Source: Sinorhizobium terangae
GTDB lineage: Bacteria > Pseudomonadota > Alphaproteobacteria > Rhizobiales > Rhizobiaceae
DNA length: 64,000 bases
Assembly (NCBI RefSeq): GCF_029714365.1
Contig: NZ_CP121660.1
Coordinates: forward strand, 744,001 to 808,000
Reading direction: 5' to 3'
A model generated the notes under the pieces. The model had not been told where the DNA came from. It made no database searches and saw nothing but the letters and a program-made list of their open reading frames with translations. Position 1 is the stretch's first letter. Each line of letters opens with the position of its first letter. Of this stretch, positions 9,580-18,845 are shown piece after piece. The position numbers and the translations under genes are program-made.

Positions 9580-9660
9580 GCGCTCCGACGCGAAGCGTCG
9601 CCCTTCAGTGCTACAGCTCCACTTGCTCTAATGCATCATCGACCTTGATCGAGGACCCTG
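9580..9660 (-). repeat. Degenerate RIME-like repeat / hairpin after eutBC
   Basis: A perfect hairpin CGACGCGAAGCGTCG lies at 9586-9600. On the minus strand it is preceded by GCTGTAGCACTGAAG, close to the RIME linker seen at 3001-3020. It sits between the convergent eutBC and cco operon ends, so it could also act as a transcription barrier, although no T-run follows the stem. Confidence 0.4.
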
Positions 9661-9671
9661 ACCTCAACGAA

Positions 9672-10040
9672 CTATCCGGACCGCCCCTCTTGGCGGCGTT
9701 CCTTCGGGACTCTGACGCCACGAAACACGGCGACGGTAGCTCCTACCGTACCGCCTGCAACGATGCCGGCAGAACCGCCGGCCAGCATCGCAATGAGGCA
9801 GTTGAGAATGGCGACACCGGCTTGGGAATTCGAAGGAAATGCCATTCCCGCAACGAGCCCGACCAGAGCGCCGATTACTCCAAACATGATTGCGAACAGG
9901 GTTACAGATTCCGAGGGGTCCATTCGGCCAACCGGTCGCTCTTGTTGATCAGGCCTTGGCTCCATTGGCATTGCATGTTCCGGAGAGCCTGCATTCAAGC
10001 CCTTGTCAGCCTCTTGTTGCATTCGGTCCTCCGGCGGCAT
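9672..10040 (-). CDS. Small two-helix membrane protein at the end of the cco operon
   Basis: A 122-residue protein of unknown function. About 40 polar residues are followed by two hydrophobic, glycine-rich helices (SVTLFAIMFGVIGALVGLVA and AILNCLIAMLAGGSAGIVAG) and a basic tail. ATG 10040 is chosen because GGAGG lies 7 bases upstream; it starts inside the end of ccoS, so the two are translationally linked and it is the last gene of the oxidase operon. I do not recognise the family. Position suggests a link to the oxidase or the membrane, but no function can be assigned. Confidence 0.6.
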   Translation of the reverse strand: MPPEDRMQQEADKGLNAGSPEHAMPMEPRPDQQERPVGRMDPSESVTLFAIMFGVIGALVGLVAGMAFPSNSQAGVAILNCLIAMLAGGSAGIVAGGTVGATVAVFRGVRVPKERRQEGRSG

Positions 10041-10284
10041 GTTGGAACCTCCGCATCTCGACATCGGGAACGCTGCGATCGAACGGCGGTTTGTCTGGGC
10101 CCTGTGAAACGGATCTTTCCGCAGCTCTGAGCAATCTCTCGTCATCCTCATCATCGAACAGGACCCTTTCGGCCGCTCCGTCCAGGTCCGAATATTGCCC
10201 GGTTCGTAGAGACCAGAGAAATGCCAACAGACCCACGACGCCCATCGCTAACGTGATCGGTATTAGAACAACAAGATTATTCAT
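10006..10284 (-). CDS. ccoS: cbb3-type oxidase maturation protein CcoS (FixS)
   Basis: A 92-residue single-pass inner-membrane protein. MNNLVVLIPITLAMGVVGLLAFLWSLRTGQYSDLDGAAERVL is the typical CcoS pattern: one N-terminal helix, then a conserved GQYDDLDG-like motif with acidic residues. CcoS is needed for insertion of heme and copper into the cbb3 catalytic subunit. Its ATG overlaps the stop of ccoI by four bases (ATGA at 10281-10284), the usual ccoIS coupling. The C-terminal tail after the DEDDE stretch is longer than usual and overlaps the next gene. Confidence 0.9.
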   Translation of the reverse strand: MNNLVVLIPITLAMGVVGLLAFLWSLRTGQYSDLDGAAERVLFDDEDDERLLRAAERSVSQGPDKPPFDRSVPDVEMRRFQHAAGGPNATRG

Positions 10285-12551
10285 CGCTCTACCGCCGCTG
10301 GTTCTCGCGCGTCGAAGCTCTTGCGCTTCTCGGCGTCCCATATCCTGAGGCGCAGGGCATTTCCCACGACGGCGATCGAAGACAGGGACATGGCGATGGC
10401 TGCGACGAGCGGCGTGACCTCTCCGGCAATTGCGAAGGGCACGCTGACGACGTTGTAGGCCACCGCCAGCGCGAAATTCTGCCGGATCAGAGCATTGGCT
10501 CGCGATGCGGTCTGCAGGATATCGCTGATCGCCAACAGGCTGTGTCCAAGGAAAACGAAGTCGGACGCGCTTCGTCCGATGTCAACGGCGGACGAGGGCG
10601 CGATCGATACATGCGCGGCGGCGAGCGCGGGCGCATCGTTGAGCCCGTCGCCGATCATCAGCACCTTGCGGTTGGCGGCCGAATATGCCCTGATGACGTC
10701 CACCTTTTCAGACGGGAGCAGCTCTGCGAAGAAGTCACCGATCCCCAGTCGGCATGCGACCGACGCAACCGCCGGGTGGCCGTCGCCCGATACTATGCTT
10801 ACCGAAAGGCCCGAGGCGTGCAGCACGCGCATGAGCTCCCGCGCGCCCGGACGGAGGGTGTCCTCGAGGGAGAATACGGCAAGTGTCCTGCCGTCTTGCG
10901 ATAGTGCGACTGTCGACGATCCATCATTCGCGGTGGCCTGCGGCGCGATCGATGCCCAGGCATGGCGTCCGAGGCGATAGACTTGATTTCCGACGCGGGC
11001 CTCTATGCCGTATCCGCGAATCTCCTCAATCCGGTCGAACGCGATGGGAGGCGTTTTCCCCTGGACTTTCGCGGCGGCAATGGCGACAGACGCGGGGTGC
11101 CTGGAAAAGCTCGCCATCGCGGCCGCCAGGGATAAAGTTCGAGCCGGGATCTCATCCACATTGCCAAGGCGGATCTCTCCCAGTGTCAAGGTTCCGGTCT
11201 TGTCGAACAGCACGGTGTCGATTTCGCTCAGCCTCTCGAAGGCCGATCCGTCGCGAACCATGATCCCGCTTTCGAGAAGCCGCCGGACAGCGACGACCTG
11301 GACCATCGGAACGGCGAGGCCGAGGGCACAGGGACAGGTTATGATCAGCACGGCGACGGCGATTGTGATCGCCTTGTGCAGGTCCCCGGTATCATAGAAC
11401 CAGGCGATCATGGAAAGGAACGCGACGCCATGTACGACGGGCGAATAGAGGCCGGCCGCGCGGTCCGCAATCCGGCGATAGGTCGAACGGCCGCTTTCCG
11501 CGGCCTCCATCATGCGGGTCATTTCGGCGAGGAATGAATGGTCCGCGCGCGCGGTCACCCTTAGCGTCAGAGGATTCGTGAGGTTCATCACGCCGGACTG
11601 TATGGTCGTCCCCCTTTGCGCATGTCTCCACCGGCTCTCCCCGGAAACGAGCGAGCAATCAAGCTCCGAGGTTCCCTTCACGACGACGCCATCGACTGGC
11701 AATCGTTCTCCGGCGGCGACAAGCAGATGCATGCCGGGCCTGATATCGGCAAGCGGAACATAGGTGACGGTTCCGTCGGCGCGGATGACATTGCCGCCCT
11801 GGGGCGCGAGCCTTGCCAGCGCGCCCAAGGCCGAACGCGCCTTGCCACGCATCAGTTCATCCAGTGCCCGACCCGCCAGCAGAACAAACAGCAATGAGGT
11901 GCTGGCGTCGAAATAGGCGTGGGGCGCATTCTGGAATGTGTCGTAGGCACTGAGTGCGAAGGCAAGCAGGACGCCGACGCTGATCGGCACATCCATGTTG
12001 GTGCGACCGCGCCTCAGCGCTCCCCAGGCCGAGCAATAGAAGATGCTGCCGGAGTAGATAATCGCCGGCAGCGCCAGCGCCGCCGAGATCAGGTGAAAGC
12101 TCTGGCGCGTCGCCGGGTCGGCTCCCGACCAGACGGAGACCGACAGCATCATGATATTCATGGCCGAGAACCCGGCGACGGCAAGCGCCCTCAGCAGGGC
12201 GGAAAGCTGTGGATTCTGACTGCCGTCGTCGAAAGATGCAAGGTGCGAGGCATAACCGATCCCTGCAAGTGCTTTGACGAAGTCCGGACACTCTTGCTCC
12301 TTGCCGCGCCAGTTGATCGTTACCCTCCGGTTCGACAAGTTGACTCGGGCGACCTCCACGCCGGGGATGTCCGTGAGCGTCGCTTCGACAGCGGCGATGC
12401 ATGCGGCACAGCGCACCGTGGGCAGGGATAGAGTGATCTGTCGCAGGCCGTCGCCAAGGTCACGGCTTGCCAACCAGATCTCCTCAGGGCGGACGAAGCT
12501 GCCTGCAGCATCGTCAGCAAGGGAAACAGCGATGCCGGAGCAGCACGACAT
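10281..12551 (-). CDS. ccoI: Copper-transporting P1B-type ATPase CcoI (FixI)
   Basis: A 756-residue copper-export-type ATPase supplying copper for cbb3 oxidase assembly. Visible: an N-terminal MSCC start typical of CcoI; a heavy-metal-binding domain with CAAC in TVRCAACIAAVE (about 55-65); the intramembrane TCPCALGLAVP motif; the phosphorylation site DKTGTLT; and the hinge GDGLNDAPAL. ATG 12551 starts two bases after the stop of the DUF2189 gene and matches family starts better than the longer frame to 12581. Followed by ccoS with a four-base overlap. It lies in the same minus-strand operon as the structural genes. Confidence 0.95.
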   Translation of the reverse strand: MSCCSGIAVSLADDAAGSFVRPEEIWLASRDLGDGLRQITLSLPTVRCAACIAAVEATLTDIPGVEVARVNLSNRRVTINWRGKEQECPDFVKALAGIGYASHLASFDDGSQNPQLSALLRALAVAGFSAMNIMMLSVSVWSGADPATRQSFHLISAALALPAIIYSGSIFYCSAWGALRRGRTNMDVPISVGVLLAFALSAYDTFQNAPHAYFDASTSLLFVLLAGRALDELMRGKARSALGALARLAPQGGNVIRADGTVTYVPLADIRPGMHLLVAAGERLPVDGVVVKGTSELDCSLVSGESRWRHAQRGTTIQSGVMNLTNPLTLRVTARADHSFLAEMTRMMEAAESGRSTYRRIADRAAGLYSPVVHGVAFLSMIAWFYDTGDLHKAITIAVAVLIITCPCALGLAVPMVQVVAVRRLLESGIMVRDGSAFERLSEIDTVLFDKTGTLTLGEIRLGNVDEIPARTLSLAAAMASFSRHPASVAIAAAKVQGKTPPIAFDRIEEIRGYGIEARVGNQVYRLGRHAWASIAPQATANDGSSTVALSQDGRTLAVFSLEDTLRPGARELMRVLHASGLSVSIVSGDGHPAVASVACRLGIGDFFAELLPSEKVDVIRAYSAANRKVLMIGDGLNDAPALAAAHVSIAPSSAVDIGRSASDFVFLGHSLLAISDILQTASRANALIRQNFALAVAYNVVSVPFAIAGEVTPLVAAIAMSLSSIAVVGNALRLRIWDAEKRKSFDAREPAAVER

Positions 12552-12553
12552 GT

Positions 12554-13360
12554 CTAGCTCATCGCCTTGTAGGCATGCCAAGTGGCGTGCCCGAGCAGCG
12601 GAAAGATCACAATGAGGCCGATCAGCGCCGTGGCGACGCTCAAGAGAAACAACGCCAGAACGATCGCGCCCCAGACGAACATCGGCCGGAGATTGTTCCA
12701 GACCAGGGCCGCGCTCATTCCCATCGCCGTGAACGCATCGATGCGTTGGTCAAGCAGCATGGGAATGGAGAACACGCTTATGGCAAAGGAAAATCCGGCA
12801 AAAAGCGCTCCGACCAAAATCCCGACCGTGAGCATGGCCCACCCGGCGGGCGTCGTCAGCAGGAGTTGGGTGACATGCTCAAGACCCGGAAACGGCCGAA
12901 CACCGAAGAACAGTGCATAGATGATTACCGCCGCGCGCATCCACAGCAGCATGAGCATGCAGAGAATGAGCCCGGTAAAGAACACTTGAGCCCCGGCCAT
13001 CGGCCTCACGCGCAGCATGCTTCCAAGGCCGACAGGCTCGGATTGTTCCAGGCGCGAGCTCTTCAGATAGAGACCGATGGCCAGAAGCGGCGCGACAATC
13101 ATGAAGCCCGCCACGGCGGGAAGCAGGAAATAGTCACGCCCGGTGGCAAACAGGAGCCATATGATCGAAAAGGAAACGGCGAAGACCGCCACACCATAAG
13201 TCAGGCTGAGCATCGGATAGGTCATCAGATCGCGCCAACCTTTGGCGAGCCAGTCGAGAGGCGCCTGCGCCGGAAGATGCCGTTGCCATTTCGGGTTCCA
13301 GGTCTCCTCAATGCCTGAGACCTCGCCGACCCACCTCGATAACTTTCTATTCCCGCTCAT
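12554..13360 (-). CDS. DUF2189 integral membrane protein within the cco operon
   Basis: A 268-residue protein with about six hydrophobic segments (for example MLSLTYGVAVFAVSFSIIWL, VFFTGLILCMLMLLWMRAAV and FVWGAIVLALFLLSVATALI). PMLSLTYGVAVFAVS and the end LIVIFPLLGHATWHAY are characteristic of DUF2189. Function unknown. In alphaproteobacteria such genes are often found near cytochrome oxidase genes, and here it sits directly between the structural and the assembly genes, where ccoG and ccoH would be expected. Involvement in oxidase assembly or in heme/copper handling is only inference. Confidence 0.8.
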   Translation of the reverse strand: MSGNRKLSRWVGEVSGIEETWNPKWQRHLPAQAPLDWLAKGWRDLMTYPMLSLTYGVAVFAVSFSIIWLLFATGRDYFLLPAVAGFMIVAPLLAIGLYLKSSRLEQSEPVGLGSMLRVRPMAGAQVFFTGLILCMLMLLWMRAAVIIYALFFGVRPFPGLEHVTQLLLTTPAGWAMLTVGILVGALFAGFSFAISVFSIPMLLDQRIDAFTAMGMSAALVWNNLRPMFVWGAIVLALFLLSVATALIGLIVIFPLLGHATWHAYKAMS

Positions 13361-13388
13361 GGGCCTCTCCAGGATCCCCCGACAACGG

Positions 13389-13583
13389 TCAGCAGGATGA
13401 CTTTGCGGCTCTGTATTCGCCCGGCGCCGATCCTTTGTCCTTCAAGTGAGCAACGCATCCGGGATCGCTTCGGATTGCGACATAGAGCAAGTGGGCGTTG
13501 GCGCCGAGAAAAATGGCAGCCGCCATCAGGATCCAGAATGACAACGTCGACCTGTTCGGCTTTGTGGCGGCCTTTCTCATCAT
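13389..13583 (-). CDS. Small single-pass membrane protein following ccoP
   Basis: A 64-residue protein. A basic N-terminus is followed by one hydrophobic helix (LSFWILMAAAIFLGANAHLLYVAI), then a short exposed tail with two cysteines (DPGCVAH and the C-terminal SSC). Its ATG overlaps the ccoP stop (ATGA at 13580-13583), so it is translated with the oxidase genes. It is not FixH, which is longer and of different pattern. The two cysteines on the probable periplasmic side could bind metal or form a disulfide; this is a guess. Confidence 0.7.
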   Translation of the reverse strand: MMRKAATKPNRSTLSFWILMAAAIFLGANAHLLYVAIRSDPGCVAHLKDKGSAPGEYRAAKSSC

Positions 13584-14461
13584 GGTTTCTCGACGCCAAG
13601 AGAGTTGACATAGAGGGCGAGCATCTTGATCTCCGCAGGTGTCAGCCTCTCATCCCAGGTCGGCATATGGCCTTGGCGTCCGCCATGGACGGACTCGATG
13701 ATGGCCGGCAGGGTGCCGCCATAGACCCAGTAGGTGTCTGTCAGGTTCGGAGCGCCGACATCCCGCTTGCCCTTCGCGTCTTCGCCGTGGCAAGCGGCGC
13801 AGGTGGTGAGGAATATCTCTCTGCCGGCCTCGATGCGGCCTACGTTGTCCGGCGTGGAATACGCGGGGTTGGTCAGCGAGTAGACATAGCCGGCGACATC
13901 ACGGACCTGATTGCGATCAAGCATTTCGTCACGACCGAACGAGGGCATCTGCGCGATACGGCTCTCGGGATGCCGAGTGTTGATGCCGACCTTCAGGGTT
14001 TGAGCGATATTCTCCGGGCCGCCGCCCCAAAGCCAGTCGTCATCGGTCAGATCCGGATAGTTGCTTCGACCTTTGCCGTCGACGCCATGACAAACGGCAC
14101 AGTTGTCTCCGAAGAGTTGATGACCGGTGGAACGGACCGTTGCCATCAAACGCTCGTCCGCCCTTATCTGGTCGTAGGAGAGCGTATCGATCTTCTTTTC
14201 CCAGACGGCTCTGGCCGCTGCCGCCGCGGCCAGCTTCTCCTCCACGACGTTTCGCTCATCGATCCCGAGCAGACCCCTCGTGTAGGTGGCCCCGAGCGGC
14301 CAGGTCGGCAGCAGCACCCACCAGAGGAGGGCAAAGATATGGGTCGCGATCAGGAACAGCAGCACCCCGCGCGGAACTGGAGTATCGAGTTCCTTGATGC
14401 CGTTCCATTCATGCCCCGTTGTCTTTCGGCCGCTGACGGGGTCGACTTCCTCTACGTCCAT
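13580..14461 (-). CDS. ccoP: cbb3 oxidase diheme cytochrome c subunit CcoP (FixP)
   Basis: A 293-residue membrane-anchored diheme cytochrome c. The N-terminal helix (GVLLFLIATHIFALLWWVLL, about 31-50) is followed by two cytochrome c domains with CAVCH (about 120) and CAACH (about 220), each with downstream Met ligand candidates (AQMPSFG and GHMPTW). It passes electrons to CcoO/CcoN. Start 14461 overlaps the end of ccoQ by 10 bases. Normal length for the family. Confidence 0.96.
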   Translation of the reverse strand: MDVEEVDPVSGRKTTGHEWNGIKELDTPVPRGVLLFLIATHIFALLWWVLLPTWPLGATYTRGLLGIDERNVVEEKLAAAAAARAVWEKKIDTLSYDQIRADERLMATVRSTGHQLFGDNCAVCHGVDGKGRSNYPDLTDDDWLWGGGPENIAQTLKVGINTRHPESRIAQMPSFGRDEMLDRNQVRDVAGYVYSLTNPAYSTPDNVGRIEAGREIFLTTCAACHGEDAKGKRDVGAPNLTDTYWVYGGTLPAIIESVHGGRQGHMPTWDERLTPAEIKMLALYVNSLGVEKP

Positions 14462-14622
14462 GGCTTGTCGTTCTCGTCGAGAATGCCCTTCTTTGCGCGA
14501 TCGAAACGTTTCCGGTTTGCAGGCCAGAATGTGTAGACGAGCACGCAGATCGAGAACGCGATCAGGTAGAAGAGCCCCCAGCTCTTCGACGCCTCCACCA
14601 ATGTCTCATGCGTCAGATCCAT
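14452..14622 (-). CDS. ccoQ: cbb3 oxidase small subunit CcoQ (FixQ)
   Basis: A 56-residue protein read on the minus strand. It begins MDLTHETLVEASKSWG, has one membrane helix (LFYLIAFSICVLVYTFW) and ends with a charged tail that finishes DENDKPWT. This is the normal CcoQ/FixQ pattern and position between ccoO and ccoP. It overlaps the ccoP start by 10 bases. The role in the family is stabilising the CcoNOP complex. Confidence 0.9.
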   Translation of the reverse strand: MDLTHETLVEASKSWGLFYLIAFSICVLVYTFWPANRKRFDRAKKGILDENDKPWT

Positions 14623-14643
14623 GGCTTTTCGTCCGCTCTCGCT

Positions 14644-15396
14644 TCAGTCGTTCGGGTTGGGTACTTGCTCCGGAGCCGCGGTGTTCTGGTATGCTGCCTT
14701 TGTCATCCTTCCGAGGACCTGCAGGTAGGCGACGAGTGCATCCATTTCCGTGACCCGCGTTGTCACACCGTCGAATGCGCTGACCTGTGTTTCCTCCCCA
14801 TAGCGTTCGGTCACGCCGGTGGCTTGCTCGCTATCCGGCACTGCCTGTCCGAAGGCATCGCGAGCAGCGTTCTCGATCATTTCATCGGTATAGGGGACGC
14901 CAACGCTTCTCAGTGCTGCGAGATGAGCGCCCAGGTCGTTCAGGCGCAACGGCGTCCGGGCCAGCCAAGCATAGGCCGGCATGTTCGATTCCGGCACGAC
15001 ATCGCGCGGATTGGTGAGGTGGGCGACATGCCAGAAGTCTGAGTATTTTCCGCCAACTCTGGCGAGGTCGGGCCCCGTTCTCTTCGAACCCCACAGCATG
15101 GGATGATCATATTTCGATTCGACCGCGAGCGAGAAAGGCCCATAGCGTTCCACGTCGTCCCTGAGCGTGCGGATCATCTGGCTGTGGCAGGCGTAGCAGC
15201 CCTCGCGTATGTAGATGTTGCGTCCGGCAAGCTCGAGGGGCGTATATAGACGCATGTCGTCGACGTTCTCGACCGTCTCGTCGATGGTAAAGAGCGGAGC
15301 GATCTCCACGATGCCGCCGACGCTGGCCGCGACAATGATCGCGAGCACGAAACCGATCGCCGTACGTTCGAGCTTGCGATGAACGAGTTCAGGCAT
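14644..15396 (-). CDS. ccoO: cbb3 oxidase monoheme cytochrome c subunit CcoO (FixO)
   Basis: A 250-residue membrane-anchored monoheme cytochrome c. N-terminal helix (TAIGFVLAIIVAASVGGIVEIAP), the conserved YTPLELAGRNIYIREGCYACHSQMIR region with the CYACH heme site (about residue 70), and a SNMPAYAWL methionine ligand region. ATG 15396 is chosen over the longer frame to 15471 because GGAG precedes it and it starts four bases after the ccoN stop. Part of the ccoNOQP operon. Confidence 0.96.
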   Translation of the reverse strand: MPELVHRKLERTAIGFVLAIIVAASVGGIVEIAPLFTIDETVENVDDMRLYTPLELAGRNIYIREGCYACHSQMIRTLRDDVERYGPFSLAVESKYDHPMLWGSKRTGPDLARVGGKYSDFWHVAHLTNPRDVVPESNMPAYAWLARTPLRLNDLGAHLAALRSVGVPYTDEMIENAARDAFGQAVPDSEQATGVTERYGEETQVSAFDGVTTRVTEMDALVAYLQVLGRMTKAAYQNTAAPEQVPNPND

Positions 15397-15400
15397 GTCG

Positions 15401-17059
15401 CTACTCCGCGGCGCCAGTTGCCACGCCTTCCGGCATTGCTTCGGCGAGAGGGATATCGTCCTTCCGCTCACCGCTCGCCACGGGGACCTCGCGCACGGTC
15501 ATCCAGATATTGAAGGTGGCAACCACTGCCCCCATAAGGAATAGCAAACCGCCGAAGGCGCGCGCGATATAATAAGGATACATCGCAAGGAGGGTGTCCA
15601 CGAAGGAAAAGGTGAGCGTCCCGTCATCCGTGTAGGTCCGCCACATCAGCCCCTGGATGATGCCCGAGTTCCACATTGCGAAGACGTAGATGAGCGTGCC
15701 CGCAAAGGCGAGCCAGAAGTGGACCTCGACCAGCGCCGCTGAATACATCCTTTCACGCTTCCAGATCGCCGGCACGAGTGTGTAGAGGGAGCCATAGGTA
15801 ATCAGCGCGACCCATCCCAAGGCGCCCGCGTGGACATGGCCGACAGTCCAATCGGTATAGTGCGACAGCGAGTTCACGGGCCGAACCGCCAGGAATGACC
15901 CCTCGAAAGTCGAAAGGCCGTAGAAGAAAGCCGCCATCATGATGAAGCGCAGCGTCGCGTCGTCGCGCACCTTGTGCCACGCGCCGTTCAGCGTCAGCAG
16001 AGCATTGCCGGCCGATGCCCAGGAAGGAACCAGGAGCATGACCGAAAAGGTCATGCCGAGGTTCTGTACCCAATGTGGCAGGGCCGTGTAATGAAGATGG
16101 TGAGATCCGGCCCACATGTAGAAGAACGTTATGCCCCAAAAACTCAGTATCGACAGCCGATAAGAAAAGATCGGCCGCTCTGCCCGCTTCGGCAAATAAT
16201 AATAGAGCATGGCCAGGAAGCCTGCCGTAAGGAAAAAGGCAACGGCATTGTGGCCGTACCACCACTGTACCATGGAGTCCTGGACGCCTGCCCAGATCGT
16301 GTAGCTCTTGGCATGGCTCAGCGAGACGGGAATCGTCAGGTTATTTACGATGTGCAGTATCGCGACCACGACAATGAAGGCCATGTAGTACCAGTTGGCG
16401 ACGTAGATGTGGGGCTCTCTCCGCCGCGCCAGTGTCCGGATGTAGAGGAGGAAATAGGTGACCCAGACGATGACGAGCCAGATGTCGGCGTACCATTCCG
16501 CCTCCGCATACTCCTTGGATTGGGTCACTCCCATGAAATAGCCGGTCACGGCCAGCAGGCAGAATAGGTTGTAGCCGAACAGAACGAACCAAGGGCTCAA
16601 CTGATCCGCCAGCCGGGCGCGCGAGGTCCTCTGGACCACATGGAACGAGGTCGAAATCAGGGCATTGCCGCCGAACCCGAAGATGACGCCGGTTGTATGC
16701 GCGGGTCTGATCCGTCCGAAGCTTGCCCATGCCGTATCGAAGTTCAGGCTCGGCCAGGCGAGCTGAGCGGCAGCCCAGACGCCGACGAACATGCCGAAAA
16801 TCGCCCAGAACAAAGTGAACGCGACGCCTACCTTGATGGGATCGTCGTAGTAGCGGGTGATCCGGGCCGTGTCGGGCTCCGGTCCAAATGCCCGGGAAAT
16901 GAGGAAGAACAGCAGACCGAGACTGCAGAGAACGACGATCGCGCCATGAACTCCAAGCGCATCCGATCGACCTGCCGCGGCCATGGCAATGCCGATGATG
17001 GCCATGGCCACCAATATAGCGGCGGCGAACTCGCGTTCTCTGCTTGTCAACTGCCCCAT
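15401..17059 (-). CDS. ccoN: cbb3-type cytochrome c oxidase catalytic subunit CcoN (FixN)
   Basis: A 552-residue polytopic inner-membrane protein, the heme-copper catalytic subunit of the high-affinity cbb3 oxidase used at very low oxygen. Visible: about 12 helices, RIRPAHTTGVIFGFGGNAL near the low-spin heme, MVQWWYGHNAVAFFLTAGFLAMLYYYLPKR with the copper-ligand His and the Tyr-containing region, AGSHHLHYTALP with the two-His motif, and WTVGHVHAGALGW with heme ligands. ATG 17059 is preceded by GGGGGAG. The upstream region runs into a broken integrase gene, and I see no FNR/FixK box there, unlike standard fixN promoters. Regulation may therefore have been altered by the insertion. Confidence 0.96.
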   Translation of the reverse strand: MGQLTSREREFAAAILVAMAIIGIAMAAAGRSDALGVHGAIVVLCSLGLLFFLISRAFGPEPDTARITRYYDDPIKVGVAFTLFWAIFGMFVGVWAAAQLAWPSLNFDTAWASFGRIRPAHTTGVIFGFGGNALISTSFHVVQRTSRARLADQLSPWFVLFGYNLFCLLAVTGYFMGVTQSKEYAEAEWYADIWLVIVWVTYFLLYIRTLARRREPHIYVANWYYMAFIVVVAILHIVNNLTIPVSLSHAKSYTIWAGVQDSMVQWWYGHNAVAFFLTAGFLAMLYYYLPKRAERPIFSYRLSILSFWGITFFYMWAGSHHLHYTALPHWVQNLGMTFSVMLLVPSWASAGNALLTLNGAWHKVRDDATLRFIMMAAFFYGLSTFEGSFLAVRPVNSLSHYTDWTVGHVHAGALGWVALITYGSLYTLVPAIWKRERMYSAALVEVHFWLAFAGTLIYVFAMWNSGIIQGLMWRTYTDDGTLTFSFVDTLLAMYPYYIARAFGGLLFLMGAVVATFNIWMTVREVPVASGERKDDIPLAEAMPEGVATGAAE

Positions 17060-17088
17060 GAACACTCCCCCGTCATGTACACAGTACT

Positions 17089-18261
17089 CTACAGCATCTC
17101 TCGCTCGGGGGGACAATTCAAGGCTTTATCGTTCTTTGTGGAATAATCGCGGACGCGCACCTCCGACTGCCCTGTCGAGAGTCCTCGACAGGGAAGCGTT
17201 GGGCGGCGTTTGCGAAAAGCACCAAGGAGCGGCTGATATCGAGTGCATTTCTCCCGAGCCATTGCTGCCGCCGACGTTCGTCTCCAGCTTGGGGGGCTGC
17301 TGTCATCTGTCCCGCGAATTCGAATTGGCGCCTGAAGTTTACCGTTCGCTCTTTGATCCTCCGCGTTTCTTTTTGCTGAACGAAGCGGCATGCCTCGCAC
17401 AGCTGGGGCGGATTGAAGAGGCCTCGGCTTCTTTGGCCTCAAGCCTTCGAAGGTCCAGTCTTTGACTTCAAAGCCATGGCCGCGGACATGTTTGAGAAAG
17501 TGATTGAGGTTGCCGATGTGCTTGCGAATGGTTGCCGCGCGCAGCCCGACGGCAGCCTCTTTTCCCTCCTCCTCGGCTTGCTCCCGTAGCTTCTGCCCTT
17601 CCGCGCGAAGCTCAGGCGCGGACATCACCCTCATTCTGGCGCTTTGCCCCCAGCGTGTCGGGACGTTGTTGAAAAACTGACGCAATTCCCCGATGTGATA
17701 TTGCGTGATTTGGCCGGTATGCTCGACGCCCTTTTCCTCAAGCACATCCTTGAACATCCGCACAAGCGCGCGGGCTTCTCTTGCCGTGCTGGCGTCCCAG
17801 GCATCCTTCATGTTCTTGATCAGCTTCTCGCATTCCGCCTCGAAATCGGCGACCAGGATGACCGGCGTCGCGTTCGAAGCCTCCCCCCGTTCGGGAACAT
17901 TGGGAGGCGGTGCCGGGCGAAGATCGAGGGTCACGATCGCGGGAGGCTCGGCGGGACTGGCTGTCGGCGATTTATTGGCCGGCGCGGAAGGTTGGGCTGC
18001 AATCGGTGTCCCTTCGGTCTGCGCGGCTTGAGGTGCGTTGGCGCGACGGTTCTGCCTTGAGCCGCCCGTGAACTCGCTGAGATTTCGGTCAGCGAGGGCG
18101 TGCCTGTCGTCCATGTCGAACAGCGCCTGTGCCGGAACAGTGAAGGCTGAGTGAAAGCGGCTGCCCGGTCGGCACCGCGCGAACGACATGGGGACGCGTG
18201 CTCGCCAGTAGAAGATGTTGCCGCGGCGAATGAGATTTTCGACCTGGTGGCGGACTGCCAT
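17089..18261 (-). pseudogene. Truncated phage-type integrase (DUF6538 N-terminus, catalytic domain missing)
   Basis: The N-terminus MAVRHQVENLIRRGNIFYW (a DUF6538-type segment of phage integrases), a Pro/Ala-rich linker, and an alpha-helical core-binding-like region (about residues 140-290, ending KDWTFEGLRPKKPR) are readable. After that point the frame continues into unrelated residues and reaches a stop near ccoN. No tyrosine-recombinase R..HxxR..Y catalytic region is present. The catalytic half was lost and replaced at about 17450, placing the remnant directly upstream of ccoN. Bases 17130-17450 hold nothing I can recognise. Confidence 0.7.
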
Positions 18262-18426
18262 GGGTATGTTGCCCCTGCCTGCCACCTGAGAGGCCGCCGC
18301 GCATATTTCGCGTGGGCATCACCTGTGGGCTACAGTTCTGGGCATCAGGTCGCCAATGATGCCAAAACGGGATCCGGCGCGACTGGAAAATCAAGGAATA
18401 AAGGGGATTTAGCGAGAATTGGCTGC

Positions 18427-18590
18427 GGAACCTGGATTCTCAGATGATTTCAATAGCTTATCGAAATCGCCTTGAAATGCCCTCTGCTTTCCCATCGCGA
18501 GCGACCGTGGATGCCACCTTTGTGCCCTGGCAATGGGCCTCAGTCAACAGGGGGAGAAGCGGCAATAATTTCCGCTTTCGGACCCAAGAT
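18427..18590 (+). repeat. Diverged copy of the repeat at 33139
   Basis: From GGAACCTGGATTCT to GCGGCAATAATTTCCGCTTT the sequence is recognisably related to 33139-33300 (shared blocks GCGAGCGACCGTGGATGCCA, GGGCCTCAGTCAACA, GCGGCAATAATTTCCGCTT) with scattered differences. Both copies lie beside broken integrase genes. It may be an element terminus. I see no gene between 18262 and 18845. Confidence 0.6.
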
Positions 18591-18845
18591 GGGATTCGTC
18601 TGCTGGTCACTCCAGCAGCTTTAGGTGGATACGGAAGTGCAGTTCGAAGAAGCCGGGCAGCAGCTTTGCGTGAACAAAGCGGCCATTGCTTGCGTGGGCA
18701 AGATCCAGCCAAATTCTCTTGAGCGAGTGCCTTGAATGGGCGTGAAGAATTCGGCATCACGCAGGCGGCTGGGGCATCGATGTTCCTATCGACCGCCTCC
18801 CGAGGCAAGAACCTGCGGGCGGTCGAGGGATCCCGATGTGCCTCC

